The notes beneath the pieces are model-generated. The model searched no databases. It saw nothing but the letters and a program-made list of their open reading frames with translations, and was not told the DNA's origin. Shown here one piece after another: positions 53,019 to 62,566 of a DNA stretch of 64,000 bases. The position numbers and the translations under genes are program-made. Source of the stretch: Rhodospirillaceae bacterium (GTDB lineage: Bacteria > Pseudomonadota > Alphaproteobacteria > UBA828). Numbering within the stretch: the first letter of the stretch is position 1; every line of letters starts with the position of its first letter. The stretch covers positions 1 to 64,000 of the forward strand of contig PBVE01000012.1 of NCBI GenBank assembly GCA_002728135.1, read 5' to 3'.

Positions 53019-53543
53019 TTATTTATCAATGTAATTTCTAGCTAATTCTTTATAATCTCTAACTATCCTTGAGATTTCATTCAATTCGAAATTGGTTATT
53101 TCCCTTACCGGCTTTGCAGGCTTTCCCAACCATACCTCCCCTGATTTGACTAGTTTCCCAGGTGATATAAGAGCTCCAGCCCCAACCCATGCACCTGTTT
53201 CTACAATCGCTCCATCCATAACAGTCGCACCCATACCTATCATACAACCGTCATGAAGTTTACAGGCATGAATAAGACTCATATGACCGATTACAACATC
53301 TTGACCAATAATTGTCTGTCCTTCTTGACCTGAAACATGGATTACGGTTCCATCTTGTATATTTGTTCCGCAACCAATTGTAATATTATTTATATCTCCA
53401 CGTATAACGCAGTTAAACCATACACTTGCATAATTATTAATTTCAACACTTCCAACAATAATACTCCCCTTTGCCACATAAGCATCAGTGGCTATCTTTG
53501 GATCTATACCCTGATAACAGATTAAACTTCCATCTACTGCCAT
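53019..53543 (-). CDS. Gamma-class carbonic anhydrase family protein (YrdA/PaaY-like)
   Basis: The 174-residue left-handed beta-helix protein shows hexapeptide repeats (IVGSVEINNYASVWFNCVIRGD, ITIGCGTNIQDGTVIHVS, IIGQDVVIGHMSLIHACKLHDGCMIGMGATVMDGAIVETGAWVGAGALI). The zinc ligands are expected at the His in TVIHVS and the two His in GHMSLIHAC. Family members include gamma-carbonic anhydrases and thioesterase-associated proteins such as PaaY, so activity is not certain. It lies 22 bp downstream of argC on the same strand. Confidence 0.92.
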   Translation of the reverse strand: MAVDGSLICYQGIDPKIATDAYVAKGSIIVGSVEINNYASVWFNCVIRGDINNITIGCGTNIQDGTVIHVSGQEGQTIIGQDVVIGHMSLIHACKLHDGCMIGMGATVMDGAIVETGAWVGAGALISPGKLVKSGEVWLGKPAKPVREITNFELNEISRIVRDYKELARNYIDK

Positions 53544-53564
53544 AAAAATTTTCCTCTAAAAGAG

Positions 53565-54608
53565 TCACGGAAAAATAGATTCGTTTTCAAGGCCTGTTAC
53601 TTCATTAAAACCATACATTAAATTAAAGTTCTGCAAAGCTTGGCCTGCAGAACCTTTTATAAGATTGTCAATTACAGAAATAATAACCGCCTGATCCTGA
53701 AGCCTGCCTTGGAAAACACTGATCAAGCATCTGTTGGTTCCATGAACATTCTTTATTGATGGATTAGTACCTTCATCTAAAACATCAACAAAGGGTTCAT
53801 TATTAAATCGTTTAATTAGACATTGTCGAATATCATTTATATCTTGACCACTTTTAAGGTTAACATAAATTGTTGTCAGAATACCCCGGGTAATTGGTAC
53901 TATGTGGGGAGTAAAATTAATTTGCACATTTTGCCCATAAGCTATGGATAACCCCTGTTCTATTTCAGGTCCGTGTCGATGAACTCCAACACCATATGCT
54001 CTAAAATTTTCATTAATTTCTGAAAATAATAAATCCTGTTTAAGCTCACGACCAGCACCACTAACGCCTGATTTTGCATCAATAACAATATTATTTGGTA
54101 AAATTAGGTTTTGCTCAAAAAGAGGTATCAGCGGTATCTGAGCACCAGTCGGGTAACATCCAGGACAAGCGACTAACTTGGCTTGACTAATTTCATTTTT
54201 AAAAAATTCAGTTAGTCCATATACAGCTTCCTCTTGTAGTTTTTTCGCCGCATGCTTCACACCATAAACAGACTCATATTTTGTTACGTTTGAAAAGCGA
54301 AAATCTGCTGACAGATCAATAATCTTAATCTTATCAGGTAAGGACTTGACAACTTCATGGGTTTTCCCATGCGGTAGACAACAAAATACAACCTCAATTT
54401 CTTCCCAATTAACCTGTTCTAATCTGATCAAATCTGGCAAGCCGGAGTTAACAAAATTTGGAAAAATATTTCCTAAAGCCATACCAGCATGGCGTTCACC
54501 TGTAAGAGCTACTGGCTTGCAAGCAGGATGGTTATTTAAAAGACGTAACATTTCTCCACCGGTATACCCACTAGCACCCAGCACAGCTACATGCACATTA
54601 GATGACAT
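53565..54608 (-). CDS. argC: N-acetyl-gamma-glutamyl-phosphate reductase
   Basis: ArgC makes N-acetylglutamate semialdehyde in arginine synthesis with NADPH. The 347 residues include the Rossmann start VAVLGASGYTGGEMLRLL, CCLPHGKTHE, the active-site cysteine in VACPGCYPTGAQIPL (about C149), GVSGAGRELKQDLLFSE and GVGVHRHGPEIEQ with the catalytic His. Length suits the long ArgC type. It follows rpsI and rplM on the same strand, as in many alphaproteobacteria, but a terminator-like hairpin separates them. Confidence 0.97.
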   Translation of the reverse strand: MSSNVHVAVLGASGYTGGEMLRLLNNHPACKPVALTGERHAGMALGNIFPNFVNSGLPDLIRLEQVNWEEIEVVFCCLPHGKTHEVVKSLPDKIKIIDLSADFRFSNVTKYESVYGVKHAAKKLQEEAVYGLTEFFKNEISQAKLVACPGCYPTGAQIPLIPLFEQNLILPNNIVIDAKSGVSGAGRELKQDLLFSEINENFRAYGVGVHRHGPEIEQGLSIAYGQNVQINFTPHIVPITRGILTTIYVNLKSGQDINDIRQCLIKRFNNEPFVDVLDEGTNPSIKNVHGTNRCLISVFQGRLQDQAVIISVIDNLIKGSAGQALQNFNLMYGFNEVTGLENESIFP

Positions 54609-54803
54609 AATAATTAATCTCTTTTTTTAAAATTAACATAGCTTATTAATCCTACATATATAAGTTAGATCCAGTAATTGGAAACTTATAAAAAAGCCTA
54701 GAAATGTTTATTTCGGAACTTTTAATCATTGGTAGAATCGTATGTATAAATATATATATCTATACTCAATAAATTTCTGATATTTATAAATAGCTTTATT
54801 CAC

Positions 54804-54837
54804 TAAATAAAAAAAGGGCTGATAAAAAGCAACCCTT
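54804..54837 (-). terminator. Rho-independent terminator after rpsI
   Basis: On the minus strand AAGGGTTGC-TTTTTATC-AGCCCTT forms a hairpin (54837-54814, five Watson-Crick pairs at the base plus a G-T and a T-A pair) followed by a run of T residues (54815-54804 complement). It lies 31 bp after the rpsI stop, the expected place for the end of the rplM–rpsI operon. Confidence 0.75.
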
Positions 54838-54867
54838 AGTCTATGTCTGATTTTATAAAAAATAAAA

Positions 54868-55353
54868 TCAACGCTTAGAAAATTGGAAACTGCGACGTGC
54901 TTTTCGTTTTCCATATTTCTTCCGCTCGACTACTCTGCTGTCACGGGTTAAAAAACCACCAGCCTTTAGAGCTTTTCTAAGTTCAGGTTCTCTCAACACT
55001 AACGCTTTACTTATCCCGTGACGAACTGCTCCTGCTTGACCGGATAGCCCTCCTCCACCTACGGTGCAAACAACATCATATTCTGTTGCTCTCTGAGCAG
55101 CAGCAAAAGGCTGGTTTACTATCATCCGGAGAGCAGGTCTTGCAAAATAATTCAAAATTTCTTTGTTATTAATAGTTATCTTACCATTGCCAGGTTTTAG
55201 CCAGACGCGTGCTATAGCATCTTTACGCTTACCGGTGGCATAAGTTCTTCCATGATCATCAATTTGAGGCTCAGCTACAGAAGTTTCCATAATGCCAGTA
55301 GCTACATCACTTAAGGGCGCAAAGGCTCCAGTATTTTCTTTTTCCTCAGCCAC
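54868..55353 (-). CDS. rpsI: 30S ribosomal protein S9
   Basis: The 161-residue S9 binds 16S rRNA in the small-subunit head, and its C-terminal tail contacts P-site tRNA. The core is recognisable in [41 protein letters not shown] and [28 protein letters not shown]-like ending, with the invariant terminal SKR. An alphaproteobacterial-style N-terminal extension of about 35 residues is present. The start overlaps the end of rplM by 8 bp, suggesting coupled translation. Confidence 0.98.
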   Translation of the reverse strand: MAEEKENTGAFAPLSDVATGIMETSVAEPQIDDHGRTYATGKRKDAIARVWLKPGNGKITINNKEILNYFARPALRMIVNQPFAAAQRATEYDVVCTVGGGGLSGQAGAVRHGISKALVLREPELRKALKAGGFLTRDSRVVERKKYGKRKARRSFQFSKR

Positions 55354-55819
55354 GTAACGAGTTCCTCTTATTCTTGGGGTTTATAACTGAAAGGTCTAAT
55401 ACTTTGGGTTTTTGAGCTTCATGAGGATGCTCAGCACCTGCATAAACTTTGAGATTTCCTAGCTGTTGTTTACCCAATGGACCTTTTGGTATCATGCGCT
55501 TAACTGCATTTTTAACTACTGTTTCTGGAGTTTTACCAGACAATAATTTCCCCGCCGTACGGCTTTTAATGCCCCCAGGATAACCTGTGTGCCAAAAGTA
55601 GTACTTATTCTCCAGCTTGCGGCCTGTAAGCTTTACTCGTTCAGCATTTATAACAATAATGTTATCTCCACAATCCATATTTGGGGTGTAAGTAGGTTTG
55701 TGCTTACCTCTGAGACGCGTTGCAACCTCTGCAGCTAATCGACCTAAAACTACATCCTCTGCATCGATAATTAACCATTGCTTATCTAACTCAGATACCT
55801 TCGCACTATATGTCTTCAT
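55346..55819 (-). CDS. rplM: 50S ribosomal protein L13
   Basis: The 157-residue L13 is an early assembly protein of the large subunit. Family motifs include [54 protein letters not shown] and [24 protein letters not shown]. The gene precedes rpsI in the universal order. A well-formed 10-bp stem lies 41 bp upstream of the ATG and could take part in control of the operon. In E. coli L13 represses its own mRNA. Confidence 0.98.
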   Translation of the reverse strand: MKTYSAKVSELDKQWLIIDAEDVVLGRLAAEVATRLRGKHKPTYTPNMDCGDNIIVINAERVKLTGRKLENKYYFWHTGYPGGIKSRTAGKLLSGKTPETVVKNAVKRMIPKGPLGKQQLGNLKVYAGAEHPHEAQKPKVLDLSVINPKNKRNSLRG

Positions 55820-55860
55820 CTCTAAAACCTAAAACTTTTTGTAAACATAACAAATTAAAT

Positions 55861-55884
55861 AAAATAACATTCGCATGTTATTTT
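55861..55884 (-). promoter_or_regulatory. Perfect hairpin upstream of rplM (possible leader or operator)
   Basis: AAAATAACAT and ATGTTATTTT form an exact 10-bp inverted repeat around the loop TCGC, 41 bp before the rplM start. It could be a leader structure for L13 autoregulation or a dimer-binding site. It is not a typical terminator on either side of a gene end. Confidence 0.45.
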
Positions 55885-56064
55885 GGCTTAACATAAATGT
55901 GATGGAATATGGCACTATTTTTCTTTATGTCAATAAATTTTACAAATAACTTCAATAGGTTGGAAGTAGGTATTATATTACCTACAAAAATTTTAAAAGA
56001 AACACCTAGCTCTTTCTTTTTAGTAAGTTTATGTTTTTTGCTGTTAAGTTAATACGGGTATAAA

Positions 56065-56883
56065 TTGATGACGAATACATTAATTGAAAACAAAACTAAA
56101 CAAAAGAACCAAAAACCCCTACTTAGAGAAGATAATAAGGGGGTTACCTTTTTGACACTCAATCGACCAGAAAAACACAATAGCTTAAATCTTGAACTAC
56201 TTAAATGCTTGCAACAAGAACTCCAAAAAATTGCAGAGAGTAAATCAATAAGAGTGGTGATTATTGCATCAACCGGAACCTCTTTCTGTGCTGGACATGA
56301 CCTAATTGAATTAAAGAATATGTCAAAACATAAGGAATTAAAATCATTATTCCTACTTTGCAGTAGCATCATGGAAAGTATAACTGAATTGCCTCAACCT
56401 GTTATTGCTCAAGTTCAAGGCATGGCCACAGCAGCTGGCTGCCAACTAGTGGCTACATGCGATCTTGCCATAGCAAGTGATAATACTAATTTTTGTACTC
56501 CAGGTGTTAACATTGGTCTGTTCTGCTCCACACCAATGGTTGCACTATCAAGAAATATTACAAACAAAAGGGCTATGGAGATGCTTCTTACAGGAGAAAA
56601 TATAAATGCATTGACTGCTCTAGAATGGGGTTTAATTAATCGAGTTGTTCCGCCTGATGAGTTAAAAAACCAAACCAGTCTCCTTGCAAATAAGATTGCA
56701 CAAAAGCCATACAAAACAATAAAAATTGGCAAAAAAGCTTTCTATAACCAGCTAAATATGGATCTCCATAAAGCTTATATTTATACGAGTCAGATAATGG
56801 CTGAGAACATGCTTTCGGATGATGCAGAAGAAGGTATAAATGCTTTTACAGAAAACCGTGAACCATCTTGGCCTCAATCATAG
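56065..56883 (+). CDS. Enoyl-CoA hydratase/isomerase family protein
   Basis: The 272-residue crotonase-fold protein has FCAGHDLIELKNM (about 73-85) and QVQGMATAAGCQLVATCDLAIAS (about 115-137), the oxyanion-hole segments. It resembles the ECHDC3-type branch (GHDL, AAGCQLVATCDLA). In place of the second catalytic Glu the segment PGVNIGLFCSTPMVALSR is seen, as in ECHDC3 proteins, whose chemistry is unclear. It starts the plus-strand run that continues with the CoA-binding protein, only 4 bp beyond its stop. Confidence 0.9.
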   Translation: MMTNTLIENKTKQKNQKPLLREDNKGVTFLTLNRPEKHNSLNLELLKCLQQELQKIAESKSIRVVIIASTGTSFCAGHDLIELKNMSKHKELKSLFLLCSSIMESITELPQPVIAQVQGMATAAGCQLVATCDLAIASDNTNFCTPGVNIGLFCSTPMVALSRNITNKRAMEMLLTGENINALTALEWGLINRVVPPDELKNQTSLLANKIAQKPYKTIKIGKKAFYNQLNMDLHKAYIYTSQIMAENMLSDDAEEGINAFTENREPSWPQS

Positions 56884-56887
56884 ACAA

Positions 56888-57379
56888 ATGCTTTCCGAAC
56901 AAACCAAAAATAATAAAGTCACTAAGTCCAAACAAATGGGAAATAGCTTTACTTACTCTGACAGTCAAATTCTAAGAATCCTTAATTCTGTAAAAACTAT
57001 AGCAATAATAGGTGCAAGTATTACTGAGAAAAGAACTAGTCATATTCTCATGAAATATCTCCATGGTAAAGGCTATAGAATAATCCCTATCAACCCAAAC
57101 TATTCCGGTAAGAAAATTCTTAGCGAGGAGGTGTATCCATCATTATCTGAATGCAATCAACAGATTGATATGGTTGATGTGTTCCTAAAAAATTGTCAAA
57201 TCACAGAAATTGCGGAGGAATCAGCCTTAAATAAAAATAGACTAAAAATAAAATGTCTATGGACACAACTTGGATTAATAAATTTACAAGCACACAAAAT
57301 CGCCTCAGCAGCTGGTATTGAAGTGATAATGGATAGATGTCCCAAAATCGAGTATTCGCGTTTATCAAAGAAATATTAA
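56888..57379 (+). CDS. CoA-binding domain protein (YccU-like)
   Basis: The product from the ATG at 56888 is 163 residues with a CoA-binding Rossmann fold: TIAIIGASITEKRTSHILMKYLHGKGYRIIPINPNYSGKKILSEEVYPSL is the classic pattern, followed by MVDVFLKN and a late Cys in MDRCPKIEY. YccU relatives bind CoA, but their role is not established. The ATG at 56888 lies 4 bp after the preceding stop; the frame is open to 56840, which would overlap the hydratase gene. It is probably cotranscribed with that gene. Confidence 0.88.
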   Translation: MLSEQTKNNKVTKSKQMGNSFTYSDSQILRILNSVKTIAIIGASITEKRTSHILMKYLHGKGYRIIPINPNYSGKKILSEEVYPSLSECNQQIDMVDVFLKNCQITEIAEESALNKNRLKIKCLWTQLGLINLQAHKIASAAGIEVIMDRCPKIEYSRLSKKY

Positions 57380-57612
57380 TCGGAATAAAAAACAAAAGTT
57401 TTTATAATTCGAGATTAAGGTTTATGCTAAATTCAAAGATAAACTTGTAAAATACAATAAATAACTTGAATAATACTGATGATGGAATTTTATACTTCAG
57501 ATTTTGTTTTGAGGGTTTATAATTATGTTAACTTTAAAAATCTATTTACTGGATAGGTCACTCATAAAATAAATACTGTTAGAAATTAGTCTTAAATACG
57601 GAGTAATATATA

Positions 57613-58608
57613 ATGAAGGTTATTCTGGCAGAACCAAGAGGTTTTTGTGCAGGTGTTGAACGTGCGGTTGAAATTGTTGAGAGAGCCCTTGAGGTATTTG
57701 GACCTCCTGTATATGTCCGTCATGAAATTGTTCATAACAAAAGGGTTGTAGATAACCTTAAAGAAAAAGGTGCTGTATTTGTGGAGGAACTTGATGAAGT
57801 TCCAGATGGTGGTGTCACTATTTTCAGTGCTCATGGAGTATCTGAAAAAGTCGAGAACACTGCCGAAAAACGAGGATTACCTGTAATAGATGCGACCTGT
57901 CCACTAGTTGCAAAAGTTCATATCGAGGCAATTAGATATGAAAATGAAGGTAAAGAAGTTGTACTTATAGGACACGAGGGGCATCCAGAAGTTGAAGGTA
58001 CTAGTGGCCGAGTAAAGAAAGGTGTTCATATTGTAGCAACTCCAGATGATGTAGCCCACCTTAAAGTAAGCAACCCAGACCAGGTGGCATATGTAACACA
58101 GACAACTTTATCTGTAGATGATACAAGGGAAGTTATTGAAGCTCTCAAAAATCGTTATCCCAATATCTCTGGGCCTGATGTAAAAGATATATGCTATGCA
58201 ACACAAAACCGCCAAGCATCAGTTAGGCTACTTGCAGAAGAAGTCGATATGATACTGGTTGTTGGAGCAAAGAATAGCTCAAACTCGAATCGTCTACGAG
58301 ATCTTGGTGAAGAAATGGGTGTGCCAACACACCTCATCAATGACGCACGAGATGTAAACCCTAATTGGTTTGAAAAAATAAAGAAAATCGGCATCACTGC
58401 AGGTGCATCTGCACCCGAACTTCTTGTTCAAGAGGTAGTTAGCCGCATAAGAGAACTTGGTAATGTAGAACTTTGTATTCAGGATGGTATCAAAGAGCGA
58501 GTTAGATTTAAACTGCCAACTGAACTTGTAAAACAAGGCGAAGATGGTAAAACTCCCATTCCAGAGAATGGTAAAAATATTACCGATTCTTCATTCAATT
58601 TTTCATGA
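57613..58608 (+). CDS. ispH: 4-hydroxy-3-methylbut-2-enyl diphosphate reductase
   Basis: IspH performs the last step of the MEP pathway, making IPP and DMAPP with an iron-sulfur cluster. Cluster cysteines are in [12 protein letters not shown] (C12), [11 protein letters not shown] (about C96) and [12 protein letters not shown] (about C196). The substrate-binding motifs [35 protein letters not shown] and [10 protein letters not shown] are all present. Length is normal. It precedes hpnH by 40 bp, linking precursor supply to hopanoid synthesis. Confidence 0.98.
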   Translation: MKVILAEPRGFCAGVERAVEIVERALEVFGPPVYVRHEIVHNKRVVDNLKEKGAVFVEELDEVPDGGVTIFSAHGVSEKVENTAEKRGLPVIDATCPLVAKVHIEAIRYENEGKEVVLIGHEGHPEVEGTSGRVKKGVHIVATPDDVAHLKVSNPDQVAYVTQTTLSVDDTREVIEALKNRYPNISGPDVKDICYATQNRQASVRLLAEEVDMILVVGAKNSSNSNRLRDLGEEMGVPTHLINDARDVNPNWFEKIKKIGITAGASAPELLVQEVVSRIRELGNVELCIQDGIKERVRFKLPTELVKQGEDGKTPIPENGKNITDSSFNFS

Positions 58609-58648
58609 TTCTTCTAAATTTAAAACTCATCAAAATGGTAATTATCTA

Positions 58649-59773
58649 ATGTCTGTTCCAGCAATTCAAACAATTAGAGTAGGTGCTTATATTATAAAAA
58701 AACGCCTATCAGGAAAAAAAAAGTTTCCACTAGTTCTAATGCTAGAGCCCCTCTTTCGTTGCAACCTTGCCTGCCCGGGTTGCGGAAAAATTGATTATCC
58801 GAAAGAAATACTCAACCAAAGACTAAGTCTAAAAGAGTGCTTAGATGCAGTTGATGAGTGTGGTGCACCAATAGTTTCTATACCAGGTGGGGAACCACTT
58901 ATACATAATGAAATAAAAGAAATTGTTGAACAAATAGTTTATAGGAAAAAATTTGTTTATTTGTGTACTAATGCACTTTTATTGGAAAAAAAATTAGTAG
59001 ATTTTAAACCTTCTCCCTACCTTACATTTTCTGTTCATTTAGATGGCTTAGAGTCGGCACATGACAAAGCCGTAGACCAGAGAGGAACATTTAAACGTGC
59101 AACCAGTGCAATACGGGCAGCAAAAAATAAAGGCTTTAGAGTAAACGTAAATTCTACAATTTTCGATGGACATCCTGCCGAGGAAATTGCAGAATTCTTT
59201 GATTATGCAACTCATGAATTAGGCGTTGATGCGATTACAGTATCACCCGGCTATTCATATGAAAGAGCTGAGGATCAAGATCACTTCCTAAACAGAGCTA
59301 AAACAAAAAACCTATTTAGAGAAATATTTGAACTAGGTAAAGGACATAGGTGGAAATTTAGTCAATCAAGTTTGTTTCTAAATTTTTTAGCTGGCAATGA
59401 AAGTTATGAATGCACTCCTTGGGGTAATCCAACGCGAAATATTTTTGGCTGGCAAAAACCATGTTACCTGATTGGTGAGGGATATACTTCTACTTTCAAG
59501 GAGCTCATGGATGACACTCCATGGGACAAGTATGGAACTGGACGATACGAAAAATGTAAAGACTGCATGGTTCACTGCGGTTATGAAGCGACGGCTGTTG
59601 AAGATACGATATCAAAACCAATAAAGGCTCTATTAGTTAATTTATTGGGAATTAAAACTAAGGGGCCTATGGCACCAGAACCCGCCTACAATAATGCTAG
59701 AGAAGCCGAAGACTTACATGAAAAACATGTAAAACAAAAACTTGAAGAGATAAGAAGCACAGAAACCCCTTGA
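58649..59773 (+). CDS. hpnH: Hopanoid biosynthesis radical SAM protein HpnH
   Basis: HpnH joins the 5'-deoxyadenosyl radical to diploptene, giving adenosylhopane, the first step of bacteriohopanetetrol side-chain formation. From the ATG at 58649 the protein is 374 residues and starts MSVPAIQTIRVGAY. The radical SAM cluster is CNLACPGC (C38, C42, C45), and PGGEPLIHNEI is the SAM-binding GGE motif. The C-terminal Cys-rich SPASM-like part (KCKDCMVHCGYEATA) fits. The frame is open to 58544, overlapping ispH, but the extension is not family-like. Confidence 0.97.
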   Translation: MSVPAIQTIRVGAYIIKKRLSGKKKFPLVLMLEPLFRCNLACPGCGKIDYPKEILNQRLSLKECLDAVDECGAPIVSIPGGEPLIHNEIKEIVEQIVYRKKFVYLCTNALLLEKKLVDFKPSPYLTFSVHLDGLESAHDKAVDQRGTFKRATSAIRAAKNKGFRVNVNSTIFDGHPAEEIAEFFDYATHELGVDAITVSPGYSYERAEDQDHFLNRAKTKNLFREIFELGKGHRWKFSQSSLFLNFLAGNESYECTPWGNPTRNIFGWQKPCYLIGEGYTSTFKELMDDTPWDKYGTGRYEKCKDCMVHCGYEATAVEDTISKPIKALLVNLLGIKTKGPMAPEPAYNNAREAEDLHEKHVKQKLEEIRSTETP

Positions 59774-59793
59774 TTAATATTGTAATATATTGA

Positions 59794-60525
59794 TCACTTG
59801 GTTGCAGCTCTAAAATCTCTACCAACCCGTTTAAGATAACGCATTGCTATAGAAGTTTCCCCTGCAACACCCATCAAAGCAGGAAAATCAACGGGCCTTC
59901 GAAGTAAAGCCCATATTACACGAGCTACAGAAACTTCTCTCTCACTTCCAATTGCAGCCAACGCAGCTTCTGGAATACGTCTTTCTGCAGGATCAGATAT
60001 AACCCTAATAGCAAACCATGGTAAATCAGATTCAGCACCCAACTTTGCAACAATATGACTTTCCATATCAACTGCCAGAGCACCTGTTAACAGGTGCAGA
60101 TTGTTTTTTTCCGACGGTTTGGATATTGGCTTATCAACACCCAACAATAAGCCACTATCTGCATCCTCTCCAAATATATCTTTAATTTTAGAAAGCCAAA
60201 TTTTATCAGCATCATATGCTACATTTTTAAGGTGCTTATTGGCTTCATTTTTGTGAGCCTCATCGGTAAGATTTAAAGTCGAGTGAGTCATCACACTTGA
60301 AGCAACAATAATTTGACCAGGCTTATATCCTGGCTTTAATGCCCCAGCAACACCCACACTACCCAAGAGAGTTGCACCATTGTTAATTAAACCTCTGAGC
60401 CTATCGGTCCCTCTTGTCGCATCTGCAGCGGAAGTTACCACAGAAAAATTATCTGACTGTTTACCTAAGGCTCTAGCTTCTGCAGTTAAACCAGTTAAAA
60501 TTCCAATTTTAATTTCTTCTGACAT
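59794..60525 (-). CDS. hpnG: HpnG: phosphorylase-family hopanoid side-chain enzyme
   Basis: HpnG removes adenine from adenosylhopane, giving ribosylhopane phosphate. The protein (243 residues from the ATG at 60525) has the purine-nucleoside-phosphorylase-type fold with GVAGALKPGYKPGQIIVASSV and ALAVDMESHIVAKLGAESDLPWFAIRVISDPA. MESH carries the substrate-contacting Met-Glu of this superfamily. This start has a GGGA upstream and leaves a 40-bp gap to shc. An alternative start at 60603 would overlap shc. It converges on hpnH, which supplies its substrate. Confidence 0.9.
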   Translation of the reverse strand: MSEEIKIGILTGLTAEARALGKQSDNFSVVTSAADATRGTDRLRGLINNGATLLGSVGVAGALKPGYKPGQIIVASSVMTHSTLNLTDEAHKNEANKHLKNVAYDADKIWLSKIKDIFGEDADSGLLLGVDKPISKPSEKNNLHLLTGALAVDMESHIVAKLGAESDLPWFAIRVISDPAERRIPEAALAAIGSEREVSVARVIWALLRRPVDFPALMGVAGETSIAMRYLKRVGRDFRAATK

Positions 60526-60565
60526 TTCTAATGTCCCAGACCCAGTTAATAATTTATATTTTAAA

Positions 60566-62557
60566 TTACAAGCCCCAAATAGTACTAGACTCATTCTTTT
60601 CAATCAAACAACGATAGCGAGATAAAGCCCACAGTGGAAAATATGCACTATAACCATGATAACGAAGGTAGAATACTCTTGGAAAACCTACGGATGTATA
60701 ATTCTCTTCATTCCACTTAGGACCATCTCTTTCTGCATCTATTAGATAACGTATTCCTTTGTGGGTTGAAGATGAATTAACTTCACCCGCGGCCATTAAA
60801 CCTAGGAGGGCCCATGACGTTTGTGATGGTGTACTAAACTTTTTTAAAGATTCGGACGTACGTTCTGGATAATAACTATCTCCAGATTCTCCCCAGCCAC
60901 CATCTGGACGTTGTTTAGACTTTATCCATTTAACTGCTGCTTTTACACAACTTGATGATTGGGGTACTCCTGCTGCATTCAAAGCACATAAGACTGACCA
61001 AGTACCATAAATATAATTTGTTCCCCAGCGTCCAAACCATGACCCATTTGCTTCTTGTTCAGCCTCCAGGAAACGAAGTGCACGCTTTACTGCAGGATGT
61101 TGAGAGTCACCTATTTGGCATAAAAAACTTAAACATCGGGCACTCACGTCTGCAGTTGATGGATCAAGTAAAGCACCATGATCAGCAAATGGTATATAAT
61201 TCAAATAGCTATAATTATTATTTGAATCGAAAGCTCCCCACCCACCATCTTTTCCCTGCATTCCAATTATCCAATCACGTGCAAGTTGTATAGGCTTGGC
61301 ATATTTTTTAGCATCTACACGATGTAAAGCTGAGGCTACAACGGCTGTATCATCTACATCAGGGTAATAGTCATTATTATATTGGAATGCCCATCCACCA
61401 GAAATGGCATCTGGTGCACCGCTTATCCAATCTCCCCTAACATTTATAATCTGCCGATTTATTAGCCACTCCATTGTCTTTTCAATATTAGGCAGATTAC
61501 AAGTAGATAAGGATTGTTGAATAGCTTCCTTAGCCTCAAGCATAGCATGAGCTGCAAGCGCCGTATCCCAAACTGGGGAGACACATGGTTGACAGTATTG
61601 CCTACCATTAATTGGTTTTGTAAGTAGCAGGTCAATTGAACGCCGAACTAATTGTCTTGTTTCGTTATCAGGGCTGTAACCCAAAGAATGCAAAGCCATT
61701 AAAAGATTTGCCATTGGTGGAAAAATTGCACCTAGTCCATCTTCACCATTTAGCCGCACTTTGCACCAATCTAGTGCCTTATTAACTGCCTTATTCCTAA
61801 AGTATTTAGGAATAAAACGTTCAAATATATGAAGAATTCTATCAACAACCAAAATAATACCACTGGAATCCATAGTTAGATGAAAGTAATTTTCTTCATT
61901 AGGTTTTCTACAAAATAATTCATGTAAGTTAACACCTGTTGGATTTTCTGCCTTAGGGCGCAAAGACATAAGAATTGTTAGGGGTACTAATGTTGTTCTG
62001 GACCAATATGATATTTTACTTAGATGAAAAGGAAACCATTTTGGTAAAAATATAAGCTCTACCGGCATAGAAGGTACTGCACGCCACGGTACTTGTCCAA
62101 AAAGTGCTAATGAGGTACGAGTAAAAACATTAGCTTTTGCGGCTCCACCTGCTTTAAGAATTGATCTTCGGGCTCTAACCATATGCGGGTCTGAAGGACT
62201 GTCACCAACTAATTTTAATGCCCAATATGCCTTAACAGAACAGCTTACATCTAAGCTGCCACCTTTAAATAAAGGCCATCCACCATGCTCTTCTTGAACT
62301 GAACGAAGATATTTTGCCAGTCTCTGTTCTTTTCGTATGTCTCTTTCATTAAGAAAATGTCCTAAAATAATGTATTCTGCTGGTATAGTTGCATCTGCTT
62401 CAAGTTCAAAAACCCAATGTCCATCCATATGTTGGGCAGAGCTTAGTTCAGATGCAGCATCAGTAATTACAAAATCAAGGTCATCACTGGGAATATTTAT
62501 TGGTCTAGATGGATTATAAGTGCCAAGATTATCATCACAAGACAACAGAGAATTCAT
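60566..62557 (-). CDS. shc: Squalene–hopene cyclase
   Basis: Shc cyclises squalene to hopene and diplopterol. The 663-residue protein has the catalytic acid motif PDVDDTAVVASAL (DXDD, near residue 400) and repeated QW motifs (GKDGGWGAFDSNN, QRPDGGWGESGDSYY, EANGSWFGRWGTNYIYGTW). The N-terminal half shows DGHWVFELEADATIPAEYI. Length is typical of bacterial cyclases. It is a monotopic membrane enzyme. It lies between dxs and hpnG on the minus strand, 8 bp after the dxs stop, so an operon is likely. Squalene synthase is not in the window. Confidence 0.97.
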   Translation of the reverse strand: MNSLLSCDDNLGTYNPSRPINIPSDDLDFVITDAASELSSAQHMDGHWVFELEADATIPAEYIILGHFLNERDIRKEQRLAKYLRSVQEEHGGWPLFKGGSLDVSCSVKAYWALKLVGDSPSDPHMVRARRSILKAGGAAKANVFTRTSLALFGQVPWRAVPSMPVELIFLPKWFPFHLSKISYWSRTTLVPLTILMSLRPKAENPTGVNLHELFCRKPNEENYFHLTMDSSGIILVVDRILHIFERFIPKYFRNKAVNKALDWCKVRLNGEDGLGAIFPPMANLLMALHSLGYSPDNETRQLVRRSIDLLLTKPINGRQYCQPCVSPVWDTALAAHAMLEAKEAIQQSLSTCNLPNIEKTMEWLINRQIINVRGDWISGAPDAISGGWAFQYNNDYYPDVDDTAVVASALHRVDAKKYAKPIQLARDWIIGMQGKDGGWGAFDSNNNYSYLNYIPFADHGALLDPSTADVSARCLSFLCQIGDSQHPAVKRALRFLEAEQEANGSWFGRWGTNYIYGTWSVLCALNAAGVPQSSSCVKAAVKWIKSKQRPDGGWGESGDSYYPERTSESLKKFSTPSQTSWALLGLMAAGEVNSSSTHKGIRYLIDAERDGPKWNEENYTSVGFPRVFYLRYHGYSAYFPLWALSRYRCLIEKNESSTIWGL

Positions 62558-62566
62558 TATAATAGC

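Noticed and set aside
54726-54914. A 62-codon minus-strand frame at the end of rpsI
   Set aside because: It overlaps the rpsI 3' end and the terminator hairpin and is rich in Tyr/Phe/Lys codons typical of random A+T-rich DNA.
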